Origin: an uncultured Negativicutes bacterium
GTDB lineage: Bacteria; Bacillota; Negativicutes; Acidaminococcales; Acidaminococcaceae
Reading direction: 5' to 3'
DNA: 24,111 nt
Assembly (NCBI GenBank): GCA_937926555.1
Contig: CALAZX010000226.1
Span: forward strand, 1-24,111
Positions 6,915 to 13,243 of this stretch are shown in pieces. Each line of letters starts with the position of its first letter. The first letter of the stretch is position 1. The translations under genes were made by a program, and so were the position numbers. The notes under the pieces were generated by a model, which searched no databases, was not told the origin of the DNA, and saw only the letters and a list, made by a program, of their open reading frames with translations.

Positions 6915-7757
6915 TCAGATATTCACGTCAATCCAGCCGCCACGGTTGTTGCCGATGCCAATGCCGATGCCGATACCGATAGGGAAAGGCTTCTGCCACC
7001 CCCGGTCGTTCTCGTCCTTGTCGTCGATGACACGGAACCGCACTTTCTTGGCTTTCACCAGACCGGCCACACGGACCTCCACCAGCACATCCACCTTGCC
7101 CCGGCTGACGCCGATGACCTGGTTCATCTCGCTGTTCACCGTGGCCACGCTGTCATTGAGGCTGGTGAGTTTCATCTGATAAGGCACGTCACCGGGCATC
7201 CGGATGACCACCTTGCCGGCGCCATAGGCCGGGATCTTGCTGTAGGCAGGGTAAATCTCCACCCGCTCCAGCAGCTTGTCCGCGGTGCCCGCGATCAGCT
7301 CCGTCCGTTTTTTCCCGGGATATCTCCGCCAGGCGCAGCTGTCGTCCTTGGCCAGGAGGAAATCACCCACTACCACCAGGTCCCCGTTCTCCGGGGTGAA
7401 CACCTTCACATGGTAGAAATAGTTGCCGGTGAGGATCTTGTCCATCCGGTAGATGTACTGCTTCCCCGCTTCCAGCCCGGTCTTGGACTGGGGCAGTCCC
7501 AGGAGCAGCTTCTCCGCCTTCTCGATCACAGGCCCTTTGGTCACATAATAGGTGTCCCAGGCCTCGATACGAATCCGTCCGTCGCTGCCGGTCTTCATGC
7601 CGGCCCCCGGCACCCGTTCCGCGCTCTCGTTGGTCTGTCCGGCCTGGGGCGCGAAATCCCCCTGGGCCAGCGCCGTTCCGCAGGGTGCCGCCAGCAGCCC
7701 CGCAGCCAGTGCCAGGGTGATGGTCAGCGCACCTGCCATCTTCTTCATGTCTCGCAT
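6915..7757 (-). CDS. Exported protein with Big_2-like domain and C-terminal Gly-Ile repeat
   Basis: A 280-aa predicted exported protein of unknown function. The start at 7757 is set by GGAGG seven bases upstream; the open frame continues further upstream but into pdxK. A signal peptide (MRDMKKMAGALTITLALAAG, probable cut after TALA) is followed by an N-terminal region without recognised domain. Near residues 200-245 the segment SLNDSVATVNS...VIGVSRGKVDVLVEV follows the pattern of bacterial Ig-like (Big_2) domains, which are often found in surface proteins. The C-terminus carries five Gly-Ile pairs, encoded by an imperfect hexamer repeat at 6951-6981, and ends GGWIDVNI. It lies 28 nt behind pdxK, so the two are probably co-transcribed, although a functional link is not evident. 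Confidence 0.75.
   Translation of the reverse strand: MRDMKKMAGALTITLALAAGLLAAPCGTALAQGDFAPQAGQTNESAERVPGAGMKTGSDGRIRIEAWDTYYVTKGPVIEKAEKLLLGLPQSKTGLEAGKQYIYRMDKILTGNYFYHVKVFTPENGDLVVVGDFLLAKDDSCAWRRYPGKKRTELIAGTADKLLERVEIYPAYSKIPAYGAGKVVIRMPGDVPYQMKLTSLNDSVATVNSEMNQVIGVSRGKVDVLVEVRVAGLVKAKKVRFRVIDDKDENDRGWQKPFPIGIGIGIGIGNNRGGWIDVNI
6951..6981 (-). repeat. Hexanucleotide tandem repeat encoding (Gly-Ile)n
   Basis: Read on the minus strand, about five imperfect copies of GGCATC/GGTATC encode consecutive Gly-Ile pairs near the C-terminus of the exported protein. Because the unit is six bases, copy-number change would lengthen or shorten the tail without shifting frame. Confidence 0.8.
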
Positions 7758-7785
7758 TACCGCACCTCCGTCATCCGGAAGCCGC

Positions 7786-8604
7786 CTATTTCCTCCAGGC
7801 GCAGTGCTGCATGGCCCCGGCCCATCTGTTGAGCCGGAAGGACTGCCGCAATGCCGGCTGGATGAACGCTTCCACCCGTTCCAGCGCTTCCTCAACACTC
7901 AGTCCACGGGCCAGCCCGGCTGTGATGCCGGCGGAAAACGTGCAGCCTGCCCCGTGGTTATAGCAATCAGCGATCTTCTTGTGCCGTTTCTCCGTGAAAT
8001 CCCGGCCGTCATAGACAATATCCACGGCCTCGTCCCCGCCGAAACGGTCACCTGCTTTTATTATAACATATCGGCAGCCCATATCGTGAATCTTCGCTGC
8101 CGCCTCTTTCATCCCCTCCACAGAGGTGATTTCCGGCAGGCCGGACAGGTAGGATGCCTCCAGCAGGTTGGGGGTCATCACGTAGGCACGCTGCACCAGC
8201 AGCTCTTTGATGGCCGCGGCGGCATCGGGGACCATGATGGCGTCCACGCCTTTGCAGACCATCACCGGGTCGATGACCGTCTTCTTCAGCCCGTAGCTGT
8301 CGATGGTGTCCGCCACCAGCTGCACCAGCTCCGCGGAGCCCAGCATGCCGGTTTTCATGGCGTCACAGCCGATACCGCCCAGGATGGTGCGGATCTGCCG
8401 CTCGATCACCGGGGTCTCCAGGGGGAAGATGTCGTGGGCCCACTCATTGTCCGGGTTCTGGGCCACAATGCAGGTCAGGGCCGTCATGCCGTAGACCCCC
8501 ATCTCCTGGAACGTCTTCAGGTCCGCCTCCATCCCTGCACCGCCGCTGGTGTCGGATCCCGCAATTGTCATCGCCTTGTACATCATATTGGTGTTCTCTG
8601 TCAT
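7786..8604 (-). CDS. pdxK: Pyridoxine/pyridoxal kinase (PdxK/ThiD-like)
   Basis: ATP-dependent kinase of the ribokinase fold that phosphorylates B6 vitamers (pyridoxine, pyridoxal, pyridoxamine) in the salvage route to PLP; 272 aa. The sequence follows the Bacillus PdxK type rather than a plain ThiD. It has AMTIAGSDTSGGAGMEADLK at the N-terminus, KTGMLGS, VIDPVMVCKG, MTPNLLEAS and the catalytic anion-hole region HGAGCTFSAG with the Cys typical of this group. Some such enzymes also phosphorylate HMP. Several ATGs are in frame. ATG 8604 is chosen because AGGAG is 7 nt upstream, while ATG 8610 would be too close to it. A TATAAT promoter lies at 8702-8729. The gene leads a likely two-gene operon with the exported Big_2-like protein. 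Confidence 0.92.
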   Translation of the reverse strand: MTENTNMMYKAMTIAGSDTSGGAGMEADLKTFQEMGVYGMTALTCIVAQNPDNEWAHDIFPLETPVIERQIRTILGGIGCDAMKTGMLGSAELVQLVADTIDSYGLKKTVIDPVMVCKGVDAIMVPDAAAAIKELLVQRAYVMTPNLLEASYLSGLPEITSVEGMKEAAAKIHDMGCRYVIIKAGDRFGGDEAVDIVYDGRDFTEKRHKKIADCYNHGAGCTFSAGITAGLARGLSVEEALERVEAFIQPALRQSFRLNRWAGAMQHCAWRK

Positions 8605-8701
8605 CGCCATTCTCCTCATGCCGCCTTTCTGTATGATATCCGCCTGCGCCCCTCCGGCCCGCTGCCGGAGAATCACGCGGGCGCTTTTAACTGTACTTGT
8701 A

Positions 8702-8729
8702 ATTATACACCATATAACTAAGTTTTAAA
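8702..8729 (-). promoter_or_regulatory. Promoter for pdxK
   Basis: On the minus strand TTTAAA (8724-8729) and TATAAT (8702-8707) are 16 bp apart, about 100 bp upstream of the pdxK start. The region is markedly more AT-rich than its surroundings. Confidence 0.6.
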
Positions 8730-8781
8730 GGGACAGTTTGCCTCCATACCGGCCGGAAGTGGCATGATTCCCGGAAACAGA

Positions 8782-8812
8782 ATACGCCCCCGGAATCCTT
8801 CCGGAGGCGTAT
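8782..8812 (-). terminator. Terminator-like hairpin after the OpuC-type operon
   Basis: ATACGCC (8782-8788) pairs with GGCGTAT (8806-8812) and an inner CCGGAA/TTCCGG stem extends it. The minus-strand side is followed by TTCTGTTTCC, a poor T-run. It is 102 bp past the operon stop. Confidence 0.55.
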
Positions 8813-8834
8813 CATCATGCCTTCATATCTACGC

Positions 8835-8850
8835 TCCCGCCATGGCGGGA
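8835..8850. repeat. Perfect 16-bp palindrome
   Basis: TCCCGCCATGGCGGGA is a perfect palindrome between the operon stop (8914) and the terminator-like hairpin. On the plus strand it is followed by a T-rich stretch. It could be a protein site or part of a second terminator; the sequence does not decide. Confidence 0.5.
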
Positions 8851-8913
8851 ACCCTTTTGATTTTATTTATGCGGCAGGCCGGGGCATACCGCCGGCTTCC
8901 GGAATCCGGTCCG

Positions 8914-10434
8914 TCACAGCAGCCCTTTCTTCCGCAGGAAGTCTTTGGCCACGGTGTCGATGTCCTGGCCTTCCACGTCAATCCGGTAGGTCATGCCCAC
9001 CATGTCGTCGTTGCTGATTTTCCCGGACAGGGAGTTCAGCACCTTCTCCAGGTCGGGAGCCACGGGCTCCAGCCGCTCCAGGGCGTCTTTGCGCACCAGG
9101 AAGCAGCCGTTGTAGTCCGGGAAGAATTTCCGGTCGTCCTTCAGCACCTTCAGCTTCGCCTTCCGGTTCAGGCCGTCCGTGGCGAAGACCTCCGTCACCT
9201 GGTAGCTGCCGTTCTCGATGGCGGCGTACTTCAGGCTCACGTCCACAGGGATGCTGTCCTTGAAATGCAGCCCGTAGAACTCGGTGAAGGGACCGTACTT
9301 CATGCTGCCCTCCTGGGTGAAGAAGTCATGCTCCGCGCCGAAAGCCAGCTCCGGCGCCAGGGGGATCAGGTCGCTGACCGTCTCCAGGTGCTTCTCCCGG
9401 GCCAGGTTCTCCGGCACCGCCACCGCGTAGGTGTTGTCGAAACCCAGCTTCTCCAGCTGCTTCAGGCCGTGCTCACGGCCCACCTCGCTGTTGGCGTAAT
9501 CGTAGAGGGACATGCCGGCGGGGACGTCCTCGGGGTCCTGATGGAGGAAGGTGGTCAGCACCGTGCCGTCATAGCTCAGCATCAGGTCGCAGGAGGGTTT
9601 GTCCCCCGTCATCGTCTTGAAGTTGTTCACCTGGGTCATCTGGTCTTTGATCACCACGTCCAGGTCGGTGTGGGCCTCCACCAGATGCTTCACCATGTGG
9701 TGCATCACCTGGGTCTCACTGTAGTCCCCATCGTACAGGACCAGTGTGCGGGAGGTGTCGTCCCCCCGGAGTCCGAAGGGAAGCACCAGGCACAGGAGCA
9801 GCGCCATGACGGCGATACTGCCCCAGAGCTTCTTGCCCACGCCCCGCTTGGTGCGCTGGACGAAGTTCTCGAAAGTGCCCATCCCCCAGTCCAGGAGGAG
9901 GGCGATAACCATCAGCACCAGGGTGCCCTTGTAGATCAGGCCCGTATCCTGGATGCGGATGCCCCGGGTGAGGATGCCGCCGATACCGCCGCCGCCCACG
10001 AAAGCCGCGAACACGGCAGTGCCGATGGCGTTCACCAGCGCGATCCGCACGCCGGTGAAGATGGTGGGGAAAGCCAGAGGCAGCTCCACCGCCATGAGAC
10101 GGTAGGCCTGGGTCATGCCCATGCCCCGGGCCGCCTCCTTGATGCCGGGGTCAACCTCCTGCAGGCCCACCAGCGTGTTGCGCACAATGGGCAGCAGGGA
10201 GTACAGCGTGATGCCGATGATCACGGTGACCTTGCCGGCGCCGCAGAACACCATGATGATGCCCAGCAGTGCCAGGGCGGGGATGGTCTGCAGCAGGTCC
10301 ACAATCCGCAGGATCACTTTCCGCAGGGAAGGCAGCAGATACGCCGCGATGCCCAGGGGAAGTCCCAGCAGGATGGAGAGGACGCCGGCCGCGAAGACCA
10401 GGAACAGATGCTCCCATACAAAAGACCAGCTCAT
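8914..10434 (-). CDS. OpuC-type ABC permease fused to substrate-binding domain
   Basis: A 506-aa fusion of an OpuC/Egt-type permease and its binding protein. Residues 1 to about 215 are a BPD_transp_1 permease with the EAA-loop (EAARGMGM...PLAFPTI) that docks to the ATPase. A further membrane helix (about 225-245) tethers an extracytoplasmic OpuAC-family domain (about 250-506), which includes the family's ATDG...VLKDDRKFFPDYNG segment. Proteins of this architecture take up glycine betaine, carnitine or choline, and a related branch (EgtU) takes up ergothioneine; which applies here is not readable by eye. The start overlaps the preceding permease stop as ATGA, implying translational coupling. 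It is the last gene of the operon and is followed by a hairpin at 8782-8812. Confidence 0.9.
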   Translation of the reverse strand: MSWSFVWEHLFLVFAAGVLSILLGLPLGIAAYLLPSLRKVILRIVDLLQTIPALALLGIIMVFCGAGKVTVIIGITLYSLLPIVRNTLVGLQEVDPGIKEAARGMGMTQAYRLMAVELPLAFPTIFTGVRIALVNAIGTAVFAAFVGGGGIGGILTRGIRIQDTGLIYKGTLVLMVIALLLDWGMGTFENFVQRTKRGVGKKLWGSIAVMALLLCLVLPFGLRGDDTSRTLVLYDGDYSETQVMHHMVKHLVEAHTDLDVVIKDQMTQVNNFKTMTGDKPSCDLMLSYDGTVLTTFLHQDPEDVPAGMSLYDYANSEVGREHGLKQLEKLGFDNTYAVAVPENLAREKHLETVSDLIPLAPELAFGAEHDFFTQEGSMKYGPFTEFYGLHFKDSIPVDVSLKYAAIENGSYQVTEVFATDGLNRKAKLKVLKDDRKFFPDYNGCFLVRKDALERLEPVAPDLEKVLNSLSGKISNDDMVGMTYRIDVEGQDIDTVAKDFLRKKGLL

Positions 10435-11072
10435 GAGGAAGCCCCCTTCCTGAGACCACGGGGGGTGACTCTCTTCTGCAGCAGGTCGATGCCCTCACCG
10501 ATGAGCACAGCCATCAGCGCCGCGGGCACTGCCCCCAGCAGAATCAGCAGATTGTTGTTGGAGGAGGTTCCCTGGTAGATGAAATCACCCAGGCCTCCCA
10601 GTCCGATCATGGAAGCCAGCACCGCCCAGCTGATGGTGTAGATGGCGGCCATCCGCAGCCCCGCGATGATGGTGGGCATGGCCAGGGGCAGCTCCACCTT
10701 GTACAGGGTCTGGAACGGAGTCATGCCGCAGCCTTTGGCGGCCTCCACATATTTGCCGTCCACCGACAGGATGCCGGTGTAGGTGTTCTTCATCACCGGG
10801 AACATGGCGTAGATGGTCAGCGCGATGATGACCGTCAGCGGCGTCATCCCGATCCACAGGAACAGGAGCCCCATGAACACCAGACCGGGGATGGTCTGGA
10901 AGATGGAGATCACCGGCAGCACGATGCCGGAATATTTCGGGATGCGGGACAGCAGCACGCCGGCTGCCAGTCCCACTGCGAAGCCGATGGCCACCGAGCT
11001 CATCACGTAGATGAAATGGAGCAGGGTGGCTTTCGCCAGCAGCGGTCCATAAGTATGGAGTATCTCAGCCAT
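10431..11072 (-). CDS. OpuC-type ABC transporter permease
   Basis: Integral membrane subunit of 213 aa with about five to six hydrophobic helices and the EAA-loop EAAKGCGMTPFQTL...PLAMPTIIAG, which contacts the ATPase. It resembles OpuCB/OpuCD-type permeases of the osmolyte-uptake family. An in-frame GTG at 11084 is possible, but the ATG at 11072 is preferred: it overlaps the ATPase stop by eight bases (ATGGCTGA) and starts the protein with MAEIL before the first helix. Its own stop overlaps the next gene as ATGA. A second permease domain is supplied by the neighbouring fusion protein, so the membrane part is probably a heterodimer. Confidence 0.9.
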   Translation of the reverse strand: MAEILHTYGPLLAKATLLHFIYVMSSVAIGFAVGLAAGVLLSRIPKYSGIVLPVISIFQTIPGLVFMGLLFLWIGMTPLTVIIALTIYAMFPVMKNTYTGILSVDGKYVEAAKGCGMTPFQTLYKVELPLAMPTIIAGLRMAAIYTISWAVLASMIGLGGLGDFIYQGTSSNNNLLILLGAVPAALMAVLIGEGIDLLQKRVTPRGLRKGASS

Positions 11073-12183
11073 GAGCGCCACCACCCCACAGGTCCTTGGC
11101 CACGGAAAGGGCCACGCTTGTCTTGGTGATGATGCCGGCCACGGTCCGGTCCTCGTTCAGGACCACCACGTAGTTGTCGCCGGTGTCCAGCAGATGATCG
11201 AAACTGGCCTTGGCGTCCTCGCCCACCTGGACGGTCCGCATCTGCTGGCGCACCAGGGGCTCGATCCGTTTGACGGTGGAACCCCAGCGGCGGATGTCGC
11301 CGATGGAGATGGTTCCCTGGTACCGGTTCTCGTCGTCCACCACAATCAGGGTGTCGACGCAGTTGCGGGCCATCTTCTCCGCGCATTCCAGGATGCCTTT
11401 CTTGATATTCACTTTATAGACGTTGGAGCGCATGAAGGCCTCCACCGTGGTGGGCCGGCCGTTGTCCTGGGTGTTCTTACCCAGGAAGTTCATCACCAGC
11501 TCGTCGGCAGGGTTCTCCAGCATCTCCTCGGGGCTGGCCATCTGCAGCACCTGCCCCTTGTTCATGAAGATAATCACGTCCGCCATCTTCAGAGCCTCGT
11601 CCATATCATGGGTGACGAAGATGATGGTCTTGCCCAGCTTCTTCTGAATCTCCATGACCTCGTCCTGGAGCAGCTCCCGGGTCACCGGGTCCAGGGCGCC
11701 GAAGGGCTCGTCCATGAGCACGATGGGGGGAGAGGCGGCCAGGGCGCGGAGCACGCCGATACGCTGCTGCTGCCCGCCGGAGAGCTCCGAAGGGTATTTA
11801 TCCGCATACTGCTCCATCTTCACCATGCCCAGCATCTCCTTGGCGATTTTTGCGCACTCCTCGTCGCTGTACTTCAGCATCCGGGGCACCACGCAGATAT
11901 TCTCCGCCACGGTCATGTTGGGGAACAGGCCGATCTGCTGGATCACATAGCCGATGTGCCGGCGCAGCTCCACCTTGTCCTCCTTGCTGATATCCTTCCC
12001 GTCAATGTAGATTGTGCCGGAATCCGGCTCGATGAGACGGTTGATGGTCTTCAGTGTGGTGGTCTTTCCGCAACCGGAAGGACCGATCAGGATGACGAAC
12101 GTGCCGTCCTCAATGGTGAAGTTCAGGTCATTCAGGATGGTACGGTCGCCGTATTTCTTTTTCACATGCTCAAACTGTATCAT
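11065..12183 (-). CDS. OpuC-type ABC transporter ATPase with CBS domains
   Basis: Cytosolic ATPase of 372 aa powering the adjacent permeases. It has Walker A GPSGCGKTT (34-42), the signature LSGGQQQR (134-141), Walker B IVLMDEP (154-160), a D-loop ALD, and the switch His in FVTHDMDEAL. After the ATPase domain come two CBS motifs (about 250-365). In the OpuA and OpuC transporters such CBS pairs sense ionic strength or bind c-di-AMP, so gating by osmotic state is likely (family knowledge, not seen here). The ATG overlaps the last 14 bases of the upstream regulator gene and has GAGG six bases before it. Gene order regulator-ATPase-permease-fusion with overlaps throughout shows one transcript. 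Confidence 0.94.
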   Translation of the reverse strand: MIQFEHVKKKYGDRTILNDLNFTIEDGTFVILIGPSGCGKTTTLKTINRLIEPDSGTIYIDGKDISKEDKVELRRHIGYVIQQIGLFPNMTVAENICVVPRMLKYSDEECAKIAKEMLGMVKMEQYADKYPSELSGGQQQRIGVLRALAASPPIVLMDEPFGALDPVTRELLQDEVMEIQKKLGKTIIFVTHDMDEALKMADVIIFMNKGQVLQMASPEEMLENPADELVMNFLGKNTQDNGRPTTVEAFMRSNVYKVNIKKGILECAEKMARNCVDTLIVVDDENRYQGTISIGDIRRWGSTVKRIEPLVRQQMRTVQVGEDAKASFDHLLDTGDNYVVVLNEDRTVAGIITKTSVALSVAKDLWGGGAHG

Positions 12184-12823
12184 ACGGTTCCTCTTTTCCT
12201 ATAAATTTCGCCGCAGCCTTCACCGCGGCCTCGTCTCCCACGAAAATCACGGTGTCCCCGCCGTAGATCTCGGCATAGGGGCCCGGGGAGAGAATCACGT
12301 TGGCGCCCCGCCGGATGGCCACAATCGTAGCTCCCGTGGACTGCCAGAAATTCAGCCCGCCGATGCTCTTGCCGATAAGGGGCGAGTTCTGGGGCACCGA
12401 GATCTGGTAGTTGGGCAGGGGCTGGCTGGCGGTCATGTACATCTCCCTGGACTGCACCAGGGCCGCCACCGTATCCTTCATACGGCGGTTCAGCGCGTCA
12501 TATTCCGCCACCATGTCTTTCAGGTCGTCCTGGAGACGGTCCACGCCCACGGTCTCCGTGAAGTTCTCGATATACCGCCGGGCATTGTCCCGGGAGAGAA
12601 CCACGGCACCGCTACGGGGCTTCACCGTCACCACTTTCATATCCGCCAGCAGATGCAGGGAACGCCGGATGGTCTCCGGAGACACATTGTATTCCGAAGC
12701 CAGCACGGAGCGTCCGTACATCTGGGACCCCTCCGGCAGATCTCCCTCGGCGATCCGGGTGGCCAGATCCAGCGAGATATGAAGATACTGGGGAGGGGTT
12801 GCTTTGTTTTTCATCGACATCAT
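12170..12823 (-). CDS. GntR-type regulator with C-terminal RCK_C (TrkA-C) domain, BusR-like
   Basis: A 217-aa repressor candidate for the transporter genes it precedes. An N-terminal winged helix of the GntR family (about 10-78, with ASEYNVSPETIRRSL as the recognition region) is followed by a helical, probably coiled-coil dimer segment (about 80-130). A TrkA-C/RCK_C domain (about 138-210) follows, containing GKSIGGLNFW and a YGGDTVIFVGD strand. This layout is that of BusR of lactococci and streptococci, a c-di-AMP-dependent repressor of betaine uptake. Binding of c-di-AMP here is inference. Several starts are in frame; ATG 12823 has GGAGG seven bases upstream. A palindrome overlapping its promoter (12843-12870) is a fitting operator for autoregulation. 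Confidence 0.88.
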   Translation of the reverse strand: MMSMKNKATPPQYLHISLDLATRIAEGDLPEGSQMYGRSVLASEYNVSPETIRRSLHLLADMKVVTVKPRSGAVVLSRDNARRYIENFTETVGVDRLQDDLKDMVAEYDALNRRMKDTVAALVQSREMYMTASQPLPNYQISVPQNSPLIGKSIGGLNFWQSTGATIVAIRRGANVILSPGPYAEIYGGDTVIFVGDEAAVKAAAKFIGKEEPYDTV

Positions 12824-12842
12824 CACCATTCCTCCGGGATTT

Positions 12843-12870
12843 GCCAACTTATAAATTATTATAGGTTGGC
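12843..12870. promoter_or_regulatory. 28-bp palindrome overlapping the -10 box, candidate operator of the BusR-like regulator
   Basis: Arms GCCAACTTATAA (12843-12854) and TTATAGGTTGGC (12859-12870) are inverted repeats with one mismatch and a 4-bp centre. The -10 box of the operon lies inside the right arm, so a bound dimer would block RNA polymerase. The right arm starts only about 36 bp from the regulator's ATG. Confidence 0.65.
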
Positions 12871-12885
12871 AGTTATTTCAGTAAA
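12858..12885 (-). promoter_or_regulatory. Promoter of the busR-like/OpuC-type operon
   Basis: On the minus strand TTTACT (12880-12885) and a perfect TATAAT (12858-12863) are 16 bp apart. The -35 box coincides with the T-run that ends the candidate small RNA, so the two transcription units abut. Confidence 0.6.
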
Positions 12886-13023
12886 AAATTTAGAACATCC
12901 GGTACGTCGCAGCAGGCGCAATACGGGCACAAACCCCGTCTTACCGCGGCTGTAGCCCACTAAATGTTCTAACAGAATTTCATTTTACGATTGACTTGCA
13001 AAAAACTGTCTGTTTTTATCACA
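12883..13023 (-). ncRNA. Candidate structured small RNA or attenuated leader, about 140 nt
   Basis: On the minus strand a strong promoter (13030-13058) would start RNA near 13023. The RNA then folds into a domain closed by a perfect 9-bp stem (arms 12890-12898 and 12964-12972). Inside are a CGGTA/TACCG stem (12900-12904 with 12942-12946) enclosing an ACGGG/CCCGT hairpin (12923-12927 with 12935-12939), and a small GGC-TGTA-GCC hairpin (12948-12957). One base after the closing stem come six T (12883-12888), like an intrinsic terminator. The 65 bases inside are GC-rich in AT-rich surroundings. I do not recognise it as a tRNA, T-box, attC site, 6S RNA or a riboswitch class I know. It could be a free small RNA or a regulatory leader read through into the operon. 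Confidence 0.4.
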
Positions 13024-13029
13024 GGAATT

Positions 13030-13058
13030 ATTATATCACAAAAAGTTATTTTTGTAAA
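13030..13058 (-). promoter_or_regulatory. Strong sigma-70-type promoter driving the candidate small RNA
   Basis: On the minus strand TTTACA (13053-13058, five of six consensus bases) and a perfect TATAAT (13030-13035) are 17 bp apart. It is the best promoter match I found in the window. The nearest downstream gene starts 200 bp away, beyond a second promoter. Confidence 0.7.
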
Positions 13059-13063
13059 ATTTC

Positions 13064-13107
13064 ACTAAAAAAAGAGGACACGCCCCTACGATTGTAAAGG
13101 TATGTCC
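13064..13107 (-). terminator. Rho-independent terminator of the fhs-folD-vanZ transcript
   Basis: On the minus strand AGGACATACC and GGGGCGTGTCCT pair over about ten positions with one G-U and one mismatch, followed by CTTTTTTT (T-run at 13064-13070). It lies 137 bp past the vanZ stop and just upstream of the small RNA promoter. Confidence 0.75.
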
Positions 13108-13113
13108 TGTTAT

Positions 13114-13230
13114 CCGGAGACCATATATTCCTCTCCGGTCACACTGTTCTTTTGTCATTCCGGAGAGCGGATTCCCCTCTCCGGTCACGCTGTTCTTTTG
13201 CCGTTCCCCGGGGCCTGAATCCCCTGCCGG
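13114..13230 (-). repeat. Tandem 46-bp repeats, each with a hairpin
   Basis: Two clear copies and one degenerate copy repeat with a 46-bp period: TCACACTGTTCTTTTGTC at 13139 matches TCACGCTGTTCTTTTGCC at 13185. Between these lie inverted repeats CCGGAGA/TCTCCGG (13114-13120 with 13132-13138) and CCGGAGAG/CTCTCCGG (13160-13167 with 13177-13184). The third copy (13206-13230) keeps only a CCCCGGGG...CTGCCGG remnant. They lie in the 3' untranslated region of the vanZ transcript, immediately before its terminator. Confidence 0.8.
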
Positions 13231-13243
13231 CAGATGCCTCACG

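Larger units (their letters stand above)
8605..8913. other. Intergenic region between the transporter operon end and pdxK
   Basis: This 309-bp stretch contains the pdxK promoter (8702-8729), a leader hairpin (minus strand CTCCGGC/GCCGGAG, about 8652-8670), the transporter-operon terminator hairpin (8782-8812) and a perfect 16-bp palindrome at 8835-8850. No gene is seen. Confidence 0.5.
12824..13243. other. 420-bp non-coding region upstream of the busR-like operon
   Basis: From left to right it holds the operon promoter with palindromic operator (12843-12885), a candidate structured RNA (12883-13023) with its own promoter (13030-13058), a terminator for the vanZ-side transcript (13064-13107) and 46-bp tandem repeats (13114-13230). 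The segment 12880-13070 is AT-rich except for the GC-rich heart of the structured element. I see no convincing gene. Confidence 0.6.

Noticed and set aside
6677..6982. Small plus-strand ORF between the convergent genes
   Set aside because: It spans two terminators, is Arg/Pro/Ser-rich and has no ribosome binding site.
8764..10578. Long plus-strand frame opposite the permease-binding protein fusion
   Set aside because: Shadow of a well-supported ABC transporter gene, same composition bias.
12890..12972. tRNA, T-box, attC site or known riboswitch
   Set aside because: A cloverleaf-like outline and a 9-bp closing stem exist, but there is no T-arm or anticodon arm, no TGGxACCGCG T-box sequence, the arms do not match attC core sites, and no riboswitch core I know was found.
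13114..13230. CRISPR array
   Set aside because: Only two to three copies, the whole 46-bp unit repeats with no unique spacers, and no cas genes.
13036..13242. Possible 68-residue minus-strand protein after vanZ
   Set aside because: It is made of the tandem hairpin repeats and runs through a terminator and a promoter; no convincing ribosome binding site separate from vanZ.
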